A DNA stretch of 64,000 nt from Haloimpatiens sp. FM7315 (GCA_041861885.1 JBGVUE010000001.1:1352001-1416000), one strand, 5' to 3'; shown: positions 1 to 10,613, numbered from the stretch's first letter. Notes: a model not told the origin generated them from the letters alone. Made by a program: numbers and translations.

Positions 1-454
1 TGCTCAGCTACTATTTTTAGAGGCAGAAGATCCAGACAAAGATATATTTCTATACATAAATAGTCCAGGTGGATCTATTACAGCAGGAATGGCTATTTAT
101 GATACGATGCAGTATATAAAACCTGATGTTAGCACTATATGTATAGGTATGGCAGCCTCAATGGGATCTTTTTTACTTACAGCTGGAGCTAAGGGAAAAA
201 GATTTGCTCTTCCAAACAGTGAAATAATGATACATCAGCCACTTGGAGGTTTTCAAGGTCAGGCTACAGATATAGGTATACATGCTAAGAGAATACTTCA
301 GATTAAAGATAAGTTGAATTCTATTCTTAGCGAAAGAACTGGTCAGCCTATTGAAAAGATTAAACAAGATGTGGAGAGAGATTATTTTATGTCAGCAGAA
401 GAAGCTAAAGAATATGGTTTAATTGATGAGGTTATTGTAAAGAATAAAAGGTAG
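1..454 (+). CDS. clpP: ATP-dependent Clp protease proteolytic subunit ClpP (5' end outside window)
   Basis: Serine protease core of the cytoplasmic ClpXP/ClpCP machines, which degrade unfolded and tagged proteins fed in by an AAA+ unfoldase. The frame is open from base 2, so the N-terminus lies left of the window and about 150 residues are present. The catalytic triad is visible: Ser in GMAASMGSF, His in IMIHQPLGG and Asp in DVERDYFM. The C-terminus ([14 protein letters not shown]) is complete. clpX follows 32 bases downstream with its own ribosome site, the usual clpP-clpX pair of Firmicutes. No frame break is seen in the visible part. Confidence 0.97.
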   Translation, partial: AQLLFLEAEDPDKDIFLYINSPGGSITAGMAIYDTMQYIKPDVSTICIGMAASMGSFLLTAGAKGKRFALPNSEIMIHQPLGGFQGQATDIGIHAKRILQIKDKLNSILSERTGQPIEKIKQDVERDYFMSAEEAKEYGLIDEVIVKNKR

Positions 455-486
455 AAATATTAATAAAACCTTAGAGAGGTGTAGAT

Positions 487-1783
487 ATGGCTAAATTCGA
501 TGACAAGAAACAATTAAAATGTTCATTTTGTGGCAAAGATCAAGATCAAGTTAGAAGACTTATAGCAGGTCCAGGGGTTTATATTTGTGATGAATGTATA
601 GAACTATGTTCTGAAATCATAACAGATGAATTTGATGAAGAAGTTGAAATAGACTTAACAAATTTATCAAAACCTAAAGAAATAAAGAGTCATTTAGACC
701 AATATGTAATAGGTCAAGATGAGGCGAAAAAATCTTTAGCAGTAGCGGTTTATAATCATTACAAAAGAATAAATTCTGCTGTAAATGTTTCAGATGTAGA
801 ACTACAAAAAAGTAATATTTTACTTTTAGGTCCTACAGGATCAGGAAAAACTTTACTTGCGCAGACTTTAGCTAAATTCTTAAATGTTCCTTTTGCTATT
901 GCAGATGCTACTACATTGACGGAAGCTGGATATGTAGGTGAGGATGTAGAAAATATTCTATTAAAGTTGATACAAAATGCTGATTATGATATTGAAAAGG
1001 CTGAAAAAGGAATAATATACATTGATGAAATAGATAAAATAGCAAGAAAGTCAGAAAATCCATCTATAACTAGAGATGTCTCTGGAGAAGGGGTGCAGCA
1101 AGCACTATTAAAAATATTAGAAGGGACGGTAGCTTCAGTTCCACCTCAAGGGGAAGGAAGCATCCACATCAAGAGTTTATACAAATTGATACATCTAATA
1201 TATTATTTATATGTGGTGGAGCTTTTGATGGTATAGATAAAATTATAGAAAAAGAACTAGAAAAAGTTCTTTAGGATTTGGAGCTCAAATTCAATCCAAA
1301 AAAGAAAAAGACATTGGAGAATTGTTTAAAGAAATAATGCCTGGTGATTTATTGAAGTTTGGATTAATTCCTGAATTTGTAGGAAGAGTACCTATAGTAG
1401 TTACTCTACAGTCTTTAGATAGGGAAGCTTTAATTAATATACTTAAAGAGCCTAAAAATTCTTTGGTAAAACAGTATAGTAAATTGTTTGAAATAGATAA
1501 TGTTGAGCTGGATTTTAATGATGAAGCTCTGGCTGAGATTGCTGATGAAGCTATAGATAGAAAGACAGGCGCTAGAGGATTAAGGTCTATAATAGAAGAA
1601 GTAATGAGGGATATTATGTTTGATATACCTTCAGATGAACGTATACAGAAGGTTATTATAAATAAGAACACTGTAAAAACTAAAAAGCCTGAAATTGTCT
1701 TAGCGGAAAATGGAAAAAGACAAGTGATTAAGGCAAGTAAAAAAAGTTTAGTTAAAAAAAATAATAGCGAATCTGCTTCTTAA
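487..1783 (+). CDS. clpX: ATP-dependent Clp protease ATP-binding subunit ClpX (two apparent frameshifts)
   Basis: AAA+ unfoldase that recognises substrates and threads them into ClpP. The N-terminal zinc-binding domain shows the pair CSFCGK and CDECIELC. Walker A is GPTGSGKT, the pore loop region is [11 protein letters not shown], and Walker B is [11 protein letters not shown]. As read, the frame breaks twice: one G is missing in the run 1150-1153 and one A in the run 1249-1253. With both restored the protein is 432 residues with all family blocks, including [24 protein letters not shown] and the sensor-2 region [10 protein letters not shown]. Ribosome site GAGAGGTG precedes ATG 487. I take the breaks as read errors. 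A terminator follows immediately. Confidence 0.93.
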
Positions 1784-1812
1784 AAATTGGCATATATATG
1801 CCAATTTTTTTG
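1782..1812 (+). terminator. Rho-independent terminator of clpPX
   Basis: A perfect 12-bp stem (AAAAATTGGCAT, 1782-1793, with 1798-1809) has a 4-base loop and is followed by a T run. It starts at the clpX stop codon and closes the clpPX unit before lonB. Confidence 0.9.
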
Positions 1813-1933
1813 TTATAAAATATAAATTTCTATAATTTAATAGGGAATATAATTTATTTATATGCTAATAATACTAATAAGTATATAATTTGGAAGTTAG
1901 TTTGTAAAACTTATCTTTTTATGGAGGAAGATT

Positions 1934-3599
1934 ATGACTACCAACAATTTATTGTTATTAGAAATTTTTATTAGTGCGTCAATTGGCATATATCTAATTA
2001 GTACGTTAAAAACAAATAATAATAACAAAGTTTATGTAAATAAAAATGGGGATAAAGAGTTTGAGAAATTACAGAAACTAAAGGATATTAGGCTTACAGA
2101 ACCATTTACTGAGAAGAGTAGGCCTCAAAGCTTTGAAGAAATATTTGGGCAGGAAAAGGCAATTAAAGCTTTAAAGGCTGCTATTTGTAGTCCTAACCCA
2201 CAAAATGTAATTATATATGGACCACCTGGAGTTGGTAAAACTGCAGCAGCAAGGCTTGTTCTAAAGGACGCTAAAACAAAAAATATTCCCCCTTTAAATC
2301 TGATGCTAAGTTTGTAGAGATAGATGCAACAACGGTTAGATTTGATGAAAGAGGCATAGCAGATCCTCTTATAGGTTCAGTACATGATCCTATATATCAA
2401 GGAGCAGGACCTTTAGGAGTTGCTGGAATACCACAACCTAAGCCCGGAGCTGTAACTAAAGCTCACGGAGGAATACTTTTTATTGACGAAATTGGAGAAT
2501 TACATTCTATTGAAATGAATAAATTATTGAAGGTTTTAGAAGATAGAAAAGTATTTCTTGATAGTGCATATTATAATTCTCTAGATAATAACGTTCCTGA
2601 GTATATAAGAGATATTTTTGACAATGGGCTTCCCGCCGATTTTAGGTTAATAGGAGCAACAACTAGAAGTCCTGAAGAGATATGTCCTGCCTTAAGATCT
2701 AGGTGTGTAGAGATATTTTTTAGAGCACTATTTCCTGAAGAAATTAAATTACTTGCTAAAAGTTCAGTGAAAAAAATTAAGATGGAAATAGAAAATGAGG
2801 CCGTAGATTTAATAAGCGAATACGCAACAAATGGAAGGGATACTGTTAACTTGATACAATTAAGTGCTGGAATTTCCATTAATGAAGATAGAAATATTAT
2901 TACGAAAAAACATGTACAATGGGTTATAGAAAATGGGCAGTACATAAAAAGAATACATAGGAAAATACATGTAAAACCAGAGATTGGTTCTGTAAATGGG
3001 CTTGCTGTGTATGGAGCAAATATTGGCACAATAATGGAGATAGAAGCTACAGCGCACCTAATTGATAGGGGTAAAGGCCAGTTAAAAATTACTGGTATAG
3101 TAGAGAAAGAAGAAATAACAAGTGGAAATAAAAAACTTATAAAAAGCAGTACTGCAAAGTGTTCAGTGGAAAATGTAATAACAGTTTTAGAGAACCTTTT
3201 AAGATACCTTGTAGTAAATATAACATTCATGTAAATTTTCCAAGTGGTATGCCTGTAGATGGACCTTCAGCAGGCATAAGTATTGCTACTGCAATATATA
3301 GTGCAATAAAAAATGTATATATTAATAATGAAATTGCTATGACAGGTGAATTGTCCATAAATGGTAGGGTTAAAGCTGTTGGAGGTATAAGTGCAAAGAT
3401 TCAAGCAGCTAAAAAAGCTGGTGCTAAAAAGGTAATAATACCTAAAGAAAACTGGGAAGAAAAATTTCAATTTATTAATGACATTGAAATAATTACTTCG
3501 GAGACTTTAGATGAAGTAATTAATTTTTCAATAATGGATGATGTTGAAGATAGCAAAGTAGAATCAAATAGAATTTTATCTGCAAAAGCTTTAGATTAG
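1934..3599 (+). CDS. lonB: ATP-dependent protease LonB (two apparent frameshifts)
   Basis: Lon-family AAA+ serine protease of the LonB type, which lacks the long N-terminal domain of LonA and starts with a membrane-anchor-like segment (LLLLEIFISASIGIYLIST). Walker A is [11 protein letters not shown]; Walker B is ILFIDEIGEL near 2480. The C-terminal protease domain carries the catalytic Ser in MPVDGPSAGIS and Lys in the KAVGGISAKIQAAKKAG block. Single-base losses in an A run (2278-2283) and a T run (3197-3200) split the frame. Restored length is 555 residues, matching B. subtilis LonB. In B. subtilis lonB lies between clpX and lonA as here, and is forespore-associated; that role here is inference from homology. 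Ribosome site GGAGGAAG precedes ATG 1934. Confidence 0.92.
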
Positions 3600-3671
3600 T
3601 ATTTAAGTCTCCTCTTTTTGCAATATATTAATAAGATATTTATTTTTTATGTGTTTTTTAAGTATTTAAAA

Positions 3672-3699
3672 TTGAAAAAAACATTTTTATAGGTATAAT
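3672..3699 (+). promoter_or_regulatory. Sigma-A type promoter for lonA
   Basis: TTGAAA (3672-3677) and TATAAT (3694-3699) are separated by 16 bases, 65 bases upstream of the lonA start. No convincing CIRCE or CtsR repeat is visible in the leader. Confidence 0.55.
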
Positions 3700-3763
3700 A
3701 TATTAGTCTAGGTATATATGGTCATATTTTCGAAAAATAAATATAGAAAGAGGGGGAGAAAAG

Positions 3764-6102
3764 ATGGCAGATAAAATTACTACTCTTCCTTTAATACCTT
3801 TAAGAGGAATGGTTATTTTCCCAGAAATGATAATACATTTTGATGTAGGAAGAAGTAAATCAATTGCGGCTCTTGAAGAAGCTATGTTAAAGGAGCAAAA
3901 AATATTTTTATCAGCTCAAAAGGATATTGAAACAGAAGAGCCTATTAAAGAAGATATTAGTTTGATAGGTACTATATGTAATATAAAACAAATATTAAGA
4001 TTACCAGGAAACACAATTAGAGTTTTAGTTGAAGGAGAAATAAGGGGTAAAATAGAAAAATACACTAAAGAAGAACCATATTATGAAGTTGATATAAAAG
4101 AATTAGAAGATGAAGATATAGAGGATAAAAAAACTGAAGCTTTAATGAGAAATGTTAAAAAAACTTTTGAAGAATACGTGAAGTTATCAGAAGCTATTCC
4201 TACTGAGGCCTTAATGAGCTTGGAAGATATTGAAAATATAGGTAAATTAACAGATATTATTATATCCTATTTGCCGTTAAAGCAGAATAAAAAGCAGGAA
4301 TTATTGGAAACTTATGAATTAAACCAAAGACTACAAAAATTACTATATTTATTAAATAATGAATTAGAAATTGTTAGAGTTGAAAAGAAAATCGGCACTA
4401 AAGTTAAGAAGAATATTGATAAGGGCCAGAAAGAATATTATTTAAGAGAGCAATTAAAAGTTATTCAAGAGGAACTTGGAGAAGATGATGAGCTTAATAA
4501 AGAAATAAAAAGTTATAAAAATAAAATAAGCAAAGCAAAATTACCTAAAGAAGTTAAAGAAAAAGCTCTTTATGAACTTAAAAAATTAGGCCGAAGTGGT
4601 AATTATTCTGCAGAAAGTAGTGTAATTAGCAATTATTTAGATTGGATTTTAGAACTTCCATGGAACAAAAAAACTAGCGATAATATAGATATAAAAAAGG
4701 CCAGGGAGATACTAGATAAGGAACACTATGGTTTAGATGAAGTAAAAGATAGGATAATAGAGTATTTAGCAGTTAAAAAAGTCAGCAACTCAATAAAAGG
4801 CCCTATATTGTGCTTAGTAGGCCCTCCAGGTGTTGGAAAAACTTCTATTGCAAGATCAGTATCTCATGCTGTAAATAGAAATTTTGTCAGAATGTCCTTA
4901 GGTGGAGTTAGGGATGAGGCTGAAATTAGAGGGCATAGGAAGACTTATATAGGAGCTATACCAGGAAGAATAATTTATGGTATGAAAAAAGCAAAGTCCA
5001 AAAATCCTTTATTTTTGTTAGATGAAATTGACAAAATGAGTAATGATTTTAAAGGTGACCCAGCCGATGCTTTACTGGAAGTATTAGATGATGAACAGAA
5101 TAATACTTTTAGGGATCATTATTTGGAGCTGGATTTTGATTTATCTCAAGTTTTATTTTTAACCACAGCAAATAGGTTAGATACTATACCAAGGCCTTTA
5201 CTAGATAGAATGGAAATAATAGAGGTGTCTGGATATACTTCTGAAGAAAAGTTTCATATAGCAAAAGACCATTTAATACCAAAGATATTGGGAGAGCACA
5301 ATGTATCTTCTAAAGATATAACTTTTTCTGAGGGTGCTATATATAGTATAATAGATGGTTACACTAGAGAATCTGGTGTCAGAGAACTTGAGAGAAAGAT
5401 TTCTGCGGTTATAAGAAAATCTATAACAGAAATGCTTAAAAAAGATAAAAAATTGATTAATATAACAGTAAATAGTGTAACTAAATATTTAGGAACAGAG
5501 ATTTTTACATACGATGAGATTGATAAAAGAGATAAAGTTGGGGTTGTAACTGGACTAGCTTGGACAGGTTACGGTGGAGATACTTTACCTATAGAAGTCA
5601 GTGTCATGGAAGGTAGTGGAAAACTTGAGCTAACAGGTCAACTTGGAGATGTAATGGTTGAATCTGCTAAAGCAGCATATAGTTATGTAAGAGCCAACGC
5701 CTCTAGTTATGGAATAGATTCAAAGTTTTATAAAAACAAAGATATGCATATTCATGTACCTGAAGGTGCAGTACCAAAAGATGGGCCTTCAGCTGGTGTT
5801 ACTATTACTACTGCTATAGTATCTTCCTTAAGTGGTAAAAAAGTAAAGCATAATGTAGCTATGACTGGAGAAATAACATTAACGGGAATAGTGTTACCTA
5901 TAGGGGGACTTAAAGAAAAGAGTTTAGCTGCTTATAGAATGGGAATTGATACGATTATTATACCAAAGAAAAATGAAAAAGATATTAAAAAGATACCAAA
6001 AACAGTAAAGAATAAAATAAAATTTATATTAGCGGATAAAATCGATGTAGTATTAAAAAATGCACTAATTGGAGATGTGAAAAATGGAAATAAAAAAGCT
6101 GA
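3764..6102 (+). CDS. lonA: ATP-dependent protease LonA (read as fused to EngB by a frame error)
   Basis: Cytoplasmic Lon protease, degrading damaged and regulatory proteins. In order: N-terminal LAN domain (starts [17 protein letters not shown]), coiled linker, AAA+ module with Walker [10 protein letters not shown] and Walker [11 protein letters not shown], then the protease domain with catalytic Ser in [11 protein letters not shown] and Lys in [10 protein letters not shown]. As read, the frame runs on into engB to 6583, giving a 939-residue fusion. Adding one A to the run 6092-6097 brings a TGA at 6100-6102, so Lon ends normally at 779 residues and overlaps the engB start by about 19 bases. 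The fusion is therefore almost surely an artefact. Ribosome site AGAGGGGGAG precedes ATG 3764. Confidence 0.95.
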
Positions 6103-6656
6103 CTTTGTGATTTCAGCAGTTAAACCAGAACAGTATCCGGATGATAAAAGACTTGAGATAGCATTTGTAGGTAGATCTAATGCGGGTAAGTCATCACTTA
6201 TTAATACCTTAACTAATAGAAAAAAATTAGCTAAAACCAGTAGTACACCGGGAAAGACAAGGCTGGTAAACTTTTTTATTATAAATGATGATTTTTATTT
6301 TGTGGATTTACCTGGATATGGTTACGCAAAGGTTTCTAAAGCTGAAAAATCAAATTGGTCAAAAGTAATAGAAAGTTATTTAGTAGACAGAGAGCCACTA
6401 AGAAAAGTAGTTTTGCTAGTTGATTGTAGGCATAAACCAACACAAGATGATGTTAGCATGTATAAATGGATAAAGCACTATTCTTATGAACCCATAGTTG
6501 TTGCAACTAAGATAGATAAAATAAGTAATAACGAAATTAGTAAGAATTTAAAAGTAATAAAGGAGAACTTTGGGTATGGATAGTGGAGAAAAGATAATGA
6601 AATTTTCATCACTTAAAAAGCGAGGCATAGAGGAACTATTAGAGGCTATGTTTTAA
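6084..6656 (+). CDS. engB: Ribosome biogenesis GTP-binding protein EngB/YsxC (frame artefacts at both ends)
   Basis: Essential small GTPase acting in assembly of the 50S ribosomal subunit. ATG 6084 follows a GGAG site and opens [13 protein letters not shown] once the A run at 6092-6097 is given one more base. GTPase motifs: G1 GRSNAGKSS, switch region STPGKTR, G3 [10 protein letters not shown]4 TKIDK. A second break lies near the C-terminus, where the G run 6572-6574 seems one base too long. Removing it gives [20 protein letters not shown] and a stop at 6654-6656, about 190 residues. The position directly after lonA matches B. subtilis lonA-ysxC. A terminator follows. Confidence 0.9.
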
Positions 6657-6688
6657 TACAATTAAATATTATTATTTTTAGAGTAAAG

Positions 6689-6730
6689 AAGCACATAACT
6701 AGAACTTTCGGTTTAGTTATGTGCTTTCTT
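6689..6730 (+). terminator. Rho-independent terminator after engB
   Basis: A 13-bp perfect stem (AAGCACATAACTA, 6689-6701, with 6714-6726) is followed by TTCTTATTAT. It ends the lonA-engB unit. Confidence 0.85.
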
Positions 6731-6851
6731 ATTATATGAAAAAAATTAAAAAAATATTACATTTTTAGTGTCAACTTAAAAGAAACTGAATAGTATATAG
6801 TATAAACCAAAGATGTAAGGTGATAAATTTTTAGGGAAAGGAGGAGTATGC

Positions 6852-7316
6852 TTGGATTTTAATAAAGTATTTGAACAAATGTTTAATAATCAAAATAATA
6901 GTAGTGGTGGTACCAATTTTAATCCCATGCAATATGCAGATGTTCTAAAAGGACTTGGGTCAGGAGCAGGAAATGGAATATGGTTAATATTATTACTATT
7001 GCTTTTATGTTTCTGTGGATGCGGTGGTTTCGGTGGATTTGGTAATTCAGGTGGCAGTTCTTGTTGCAATAATCAATGTTACGAAGTATGTTGTAGAAGA
7101 AAAAATAGATGTTGTAAAAAATTTAAAAACTATGAATGTTATTTAAATCCTTGCGCTTGCAATAATTGTTGCAATAATTCAGGAGGCTGTGGATGCAGTT
7201 GGATATGGGTAATAATTCTAATCGTATTGTTTTGTGGGTTTAGAAAAGGAGGAACTCCTAAAAGTTCTAGCTCAGGACGCGCTAGTAACATTATCAACGT
7301 AGATACAGCAGAATAA
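6852..7316 (+). CDS. Cys/Gly-rich small protein with two hydrophobic segments
   Basis: I do not recognise a named family. TTG 6852 is chosen because GGAAAGGAGG lies about 7 bases upstream and the nearby ATG 6848 stops at once. The 154-residue product has a polar Asn-rich head and a first hydrophobic stretch WLILLLLLLCFCGC. Then come a Gly-rich hinge (GGFGGFGNSGG), a Cys-rich middle (CC, CCRRK, CCKK, CNNCCNN), a second hydrophobic stretch near CGCSWIWVIILIVLFCG, and a Ser-rich tail. The Cys-rich plus terminal-hydrophobic pattern recurs in the minus-strand gene at 50510-50779. Such proteins resemble spore-surface Cys-rich proteins of clostridia, which is inference only. The tail after FCG could be altered by a frame error, as the homologous end is shorter. 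It starts a three-gene run to 8185. Confidence 0.6.
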   Translation: MDFNKVFEQMFNNQNNSSGGTNFNPMQYADVLKGLGSGAGNGIWLILLLLLLCFCGCGGFGGFGNSGGSSCCNNQCYEVCCRRKNRCCKKFKNYECYLNPCACNNCCNNSGGCGCSWIWVIILIVLFCGFRKGGTPKSSSSGRASNIINVDTAE

Positions 7317-7360
7317 AAATAGAAAACAAATAATACCATTGCCCAGAAAGGGGGTAGATT

Positions 7361-7627
7361 ATGTCAAAAAGATGTTGTTGTTGCTGTAATGCACCAGTAA
7401 GTTGTCAGAATAGTAGTGGATGTTTTGGTAATATATGTAATCCTTTCTGCTTAGTAGTTTTACTAATAGCTCTTAAAAAGGGAGAAGTTATCAAAGATCA
7501 ATCCACAATTGAAGCATTATTCTTTATATTCTTACTTTTATGTTGTTGCAATAACAAGGGAGCTGGATTTGGATGCGGAGCATCTAACTCATGCTGCAAC
7601 CCTTGCTGTAAACCATGTTGCTGCTAA
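7361..7627 (+). CDS. Very cysteine-rich small protein (20 Cys in 88 residues)
   Basis: ATG 7361 is preceded by AAAGGGGG. The protein opens MSKRCCCCCN, has a hydrophobic segment (CLVVLLIALKK), a second one (ALFFIFLLLCCC), and ends CCNPCCKPCCC. The CCNPC motif is shared with the gene at 50510-50779, which argues for one protein family. No catalytic motif is visible. Cys-rich clostridial exosporium and coat proteins (for example CdeC of C. difficile or CsxB of C. sporogenes) have this kind of composition. I see no direct sequence match, so this is a compositional comparison. Spacing of 44 bases from the gene before suggests co-transcription. Confidence 0.6.
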   Translation: MSKRCCCCCNAPVSCQNSSGCFGNICNPFCLVVLLIALKKGEVIKDQSTIEALFFIFLLLCCCNNKGAGFGCGASNSCCNPCCKPCCC

Positions 7628-7685
7628 CAGTAAAAGTAATGGGGGAAGTACGTTCCCTCCCTAGTGTGATAAAAGGGGTGATTTA

Positions 7686-8185
7686 GTGTCAAAGCGTAAA
7701 CATAGAAATTATACTCCAGATAGTAAAGAAGAAAATAGAAATTCAAAGGATAATAACAATACATCAAATAATAATATTAATAACGGAGCAAATAATTTTA
7801 ATCCCTTTAATAACAATTTTGACAATAGTCCATTAGGACAAATATCTAGAATGATGGGTAATATTGATATAAATAAATTAGCTCAAATGCTATATGCTTT
7901 TGGCGTTCAAGATAACAATGAGGTAAATGTAGATGATAACAAAAACAATGTAGAAAATACAAGCACAGTTAATGAAAGAAGTAATGTTCAAGATAAAACT
8001 GAAACCAAGACTGATGAGGCATATAATGATAGTAGTGATGTAGTTAATAATGATGTTATAATAGAGGAATTTAGTGCAAATAAAAAAGAAAAATAATACA
8101 ATTGTTGAAATCCATAGGAGATATTTTGGACAAATCAGAAAGAGATGAAATTTATAGAATAATAGACATATATATGAATAACTAA
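7686..8185 (+). CDS. Asn-rich hypothetical protein (probable frameshift near C-terminus)
   Basis: No family recognised. GTG 7686 follows AAAGGGGTGAT. The 136 residues read directly are basic at the start (MSKRKHRNYTPDSKEE) and strongly Asn/Asp-rich. They contain one ordered-looking stretch, LGQISRMMGNIDINKLAQML. The frame ends at 8096 in an A-rich stretch. Adding one A to the run 8082-8087 continues it as IIQLLKSIGDILDKSERDEI to a TAA at 8183-8185, giving 166 residues with a plausible helical C-terminus. The same N-terminal MSKR and the adjacent position tie it to the Cys-rich gene upstream. About 130 bases of AT-rich DNA with no visible feature follow. Confidence 0.5.
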
Positions 8186-8317
8186 AATACTTAAAATTTT
8201 TTTATGTATAAAATAATTTAAAAGTGGCAATATTATTAATGTAAACAAATTAAAGTTAATTTTACATGAGATATGTAAAATTTTAAGTTGTTTTATGCCC
8301 CAAACCCCCATCCCCCT

Positions 8318-8338
8318 TGGACCGCATTGTGCGGTCCA
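8318..8338 (+). terminator. GC-rich hairpin, possible terminator
   Basis: TGGACCGCA (8318-8326) pairs perfectly with 8330-8338 around a 3-base loop and is followed on the plus strand by TTTCATTTTA. It could end the 6852-8185 unit. It also abuts the stop of the minus-strand gene, but that strand lacks a T run after it. Confidence 0.55.
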
Positions 8339-8340
8339 TT

Positions 8341-9303
8341 TCATTTTACTTCAAGTAAAGATATTTTTGATATTTTGTATTTTAAGTTTTTATTCTTATT
8401 TTCACTTTTATTTAGTAGTAACGAAAAAGTATAATTTCTAAGGTCCTTATCTTCATTTGACCTACCTTTAAAATTTAAAATCCAGGTTATTTCTGTAGCA
8501 TTGCCCTTTTCGTCATATTTTGAGTCCTTAAAAAAAGCATCTTGAAAGGACAAATCACAGACTCTTTCGTTTATTTCAAATAAAAATTTTGATATTGGTA
8601 AATTATTTGATTTTACAGTGAACTTATCAATTGTATCTTTTTTTGATTTTAAATTTTGGGACAAGTTTTCTGTGAACTTTATAAAATTTCCCATTGAATC
8701 TTTTCCTATATAATCTTTTTTATATTTATAATCAAATTTTTTTAGATTATTTCCTATGAGAATATAGTTATTTAAATTAAATTCTCCTTTATCAAAATTT
8801 CCTGAAATTAATTTTGGATTTTTATTATTTGTAAAATCTATAAAACCTAAAATATTGTTGTTACTACAATAGATATCTTTAAATTCATTTATATGCCATT
8901 TAAAAACATGTTGGATGGGTTTATTGTTTTGTGAACTTTGAATGAAAATTTCAGGTATATTATCCATATTTATATCTTTTAAATTAAGTCTCATTGGCCA
9001 GTATTTATAATAATATCCAAGGGTACCTAATTTTTTAATGGGCTCTAAAAATAAAGATTTACCATAGTTGGTGTTTAGTTGAAGGTAATACTTTTGTTTT
9101 TCAGTTTTAATATACAAATAATCCTCTTTAGCATCACCAGTTAAATCGGTTTTTAATATTTTATCTTTGGACATAATATTAAATGTAGAAATAGAAATTT
9201 TATTTTTAAAATTTAAAATAAATAGGCATAATAATATAACAAGAAAGATCATTAATGTAAAATAAAAATATTTTCTTTTCAATATTACAATTTTTAATTT
9301 CAT
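8341..9303 (-). CDS. Membrane-anchored hypothetical protein with FG-GAP/VCBS-like repeats
   Basis: A single N-terminal membrane segment (FTLMIFLVILLCLFILNF) is followed by an extracytoplasmic domain of about 280 residues. Blocks such as DLTGDAKEDYLYIKTEKQ and LKDINMDNIPEIFIQ have the D-x-D/N-x-D-x-x-x-x-hydrophobic pattern of FG-GAP/VCBS calcium-binding propeller repeats; the family call is inference from these. I chose ATG 9303 over GTG 9312 because AAGAGGTG sits at proper spacing before it. It is divergent from the lipoprotein gene at 9388, with 84 bases between. It may sense or bind something at the cell surface. No enzyme motif is seen. Confidence 0.6.
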   Translation of the reverse strand: MKLKIVILKRKYFYFTLMIFLVILLCLFILNFKNKISISTFNIMSKDKILKTDLTGDAKEDYLYIKTEKQKYYLQLNTNYGKSLFLEPIKKLGTLGYYYKYWPMRLNLKDINMDNIPEIFIQSSQNNKPIQHVFKWHINEFKDIYCSNNNILGFIDFTNNKNPKLISGNFDKGEFNLNNYILIGNNLKKFDYKYKKDYIGKDSMGNFIKFTENLSQNLKSKKDTIDKFTVKSNNLPISKFLFEINERVCDLSFQDAFFKDSKYDEKGNATEITWILNFKGRSNEDKDLRNYTFSLLLNKSENKNKNLKYKISKISLLEVK

Positions 9304-9387
9304 ATACTTCACCTCTTAATAGAGTATATGCTGAAAAAATTAGTTAATTAGTTCTATGAAAGTATTTTCTAAAAAGGAGGAATAGTT

Positions 9388-10613
9388 TTGAATAAAAAGA
9401 AGCTTATTTCAATTTTTATGGTGATATTTATAATATCAAATTTATGTGGATGTAAAAGTGAAAGTAAAGAAAATGCAGGTCAAAAGGAGATAAATATATG
9501 CATAAATATTCAAGATAGAGATGCAGAAACTTTGTTAAACTATATTAAAAACGAATATGAAAAAAAGTATCCAATGAATAAAATAAACATAAATACAGCT
9601 ATGAACTTAGATGATATTTCAGAAGGTTTTAATAAAGAAAAATATGATATGGCACTAACTGAAAGAACTAGTATTATTGAGTTAAGCAGAAATGGGCTTA
9701 TATGTGATATATCACAAATCATTGAAAATAATAAAATAGAAGATAGATATTTTAATTCCCTTGTTTATTGTGGAATATATGGAAACAAAAACTATGGATT
9801 AGGAATAGTACCATTTCCTGTTGAAATAGTATATAATAAAAAGTTGTTAGATAAAATGGATATTAAAGAACCGAAAAACATAGAAGAATTTTATAAGATT
9901 GTAGAAAAATTAAATTTCCAAGGTAAAAAAATTCCAGTTATATTACCTGAGTATCTAGATATATACAGTATTTTATTTACCTCAATTTTTAATAATATGT
10001 ATTATCTTAACAATTTTGCAGAGTACTATGATAGTAAAAACAAGTATCTAGATTTTTCTAATGAAATTCAGAAAAATTTTAACTATATAAATGAGTTATA
10101 TAGAAAAAAATCATAAAAAAGGATACATTTTTCAATATAAGCGTTGAACAATTGCAGGATTTAAATTATAATGAAACACCTATTATGATAGCCACATTTA
10201 ACAAAAGGCAAACACAAGATAGCGAATTAATAAAAGATTATGAGGTTTTTGATTTTGGAAATAGTTTTAGGAATGTAATTATGTATAATCCTTTAATATG
10301 TGTTGGGAACAATAGCTTAGAAAAAGATGAAATAAAGAATTTTATAAAATATATTTATAGTGATGAGTTTCAAAAGAAATTATGCCAGCAAAAATACTAT
10401 ACAGCGAATGTAAAGTTAAATAAAGAATTTGGCTCCTCATATAAAAAAATTGTTCTAAATCATATAGCGTATGCTAATAAAAGAAATCTAAATTTATACT
10501 GTAACATTCCTTCAAAATTAAGCAAAGAAATTAAATTAAAAATTTATGATATTTTAGATGGAAAGTATAATGGGCTAGAATGGAAAAACGCTATTAGAAG
10601 TGTTTACAAATAA
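9388..10613 (+). CDS. Extracellular solute-binding lipoprotein (one apparent frameshift)
   Basis: Type 1 substrate-binding lipoprotein of the ABC sugar/oligosaccharide import class. It has a lipoprotein signal with Cys 22 in a LCGC lipobox, then the bilobed-protein features: a hinge-like YGLGIVPFPVEIVYNKKLLDK and a C-terminal lobe. One A is missing from the run 10104-10110. Restored, the protein reads on through IIKKDTFFNISVEQLQ to 408 residues, typical length. TTG 9388 has AAAAAGGAGG upstream. There are no permease or ATPase genes nearby, so its transporter, if any, is encoded elsewhere, or it serves as a surface binding protein. It ends at a bidirectional terminator shared with the convergent perR gene. 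Confidence 0.72.

Noticed and set aside
2571..3230. 219-codon open frame on the minus strand
   Set aside because: It lies wholly inside lonB in antisense, has no ribosome site and no recognisable domain; long antisense frames are common opposite AT-rich coding DNA.
3764..6583. A genuine Lon-EngB fusion protein
   Set aside because: One added A restores both the Lon stop and the EngB start with its own ribosome site, and the same kind of break occurs in many other genes here.
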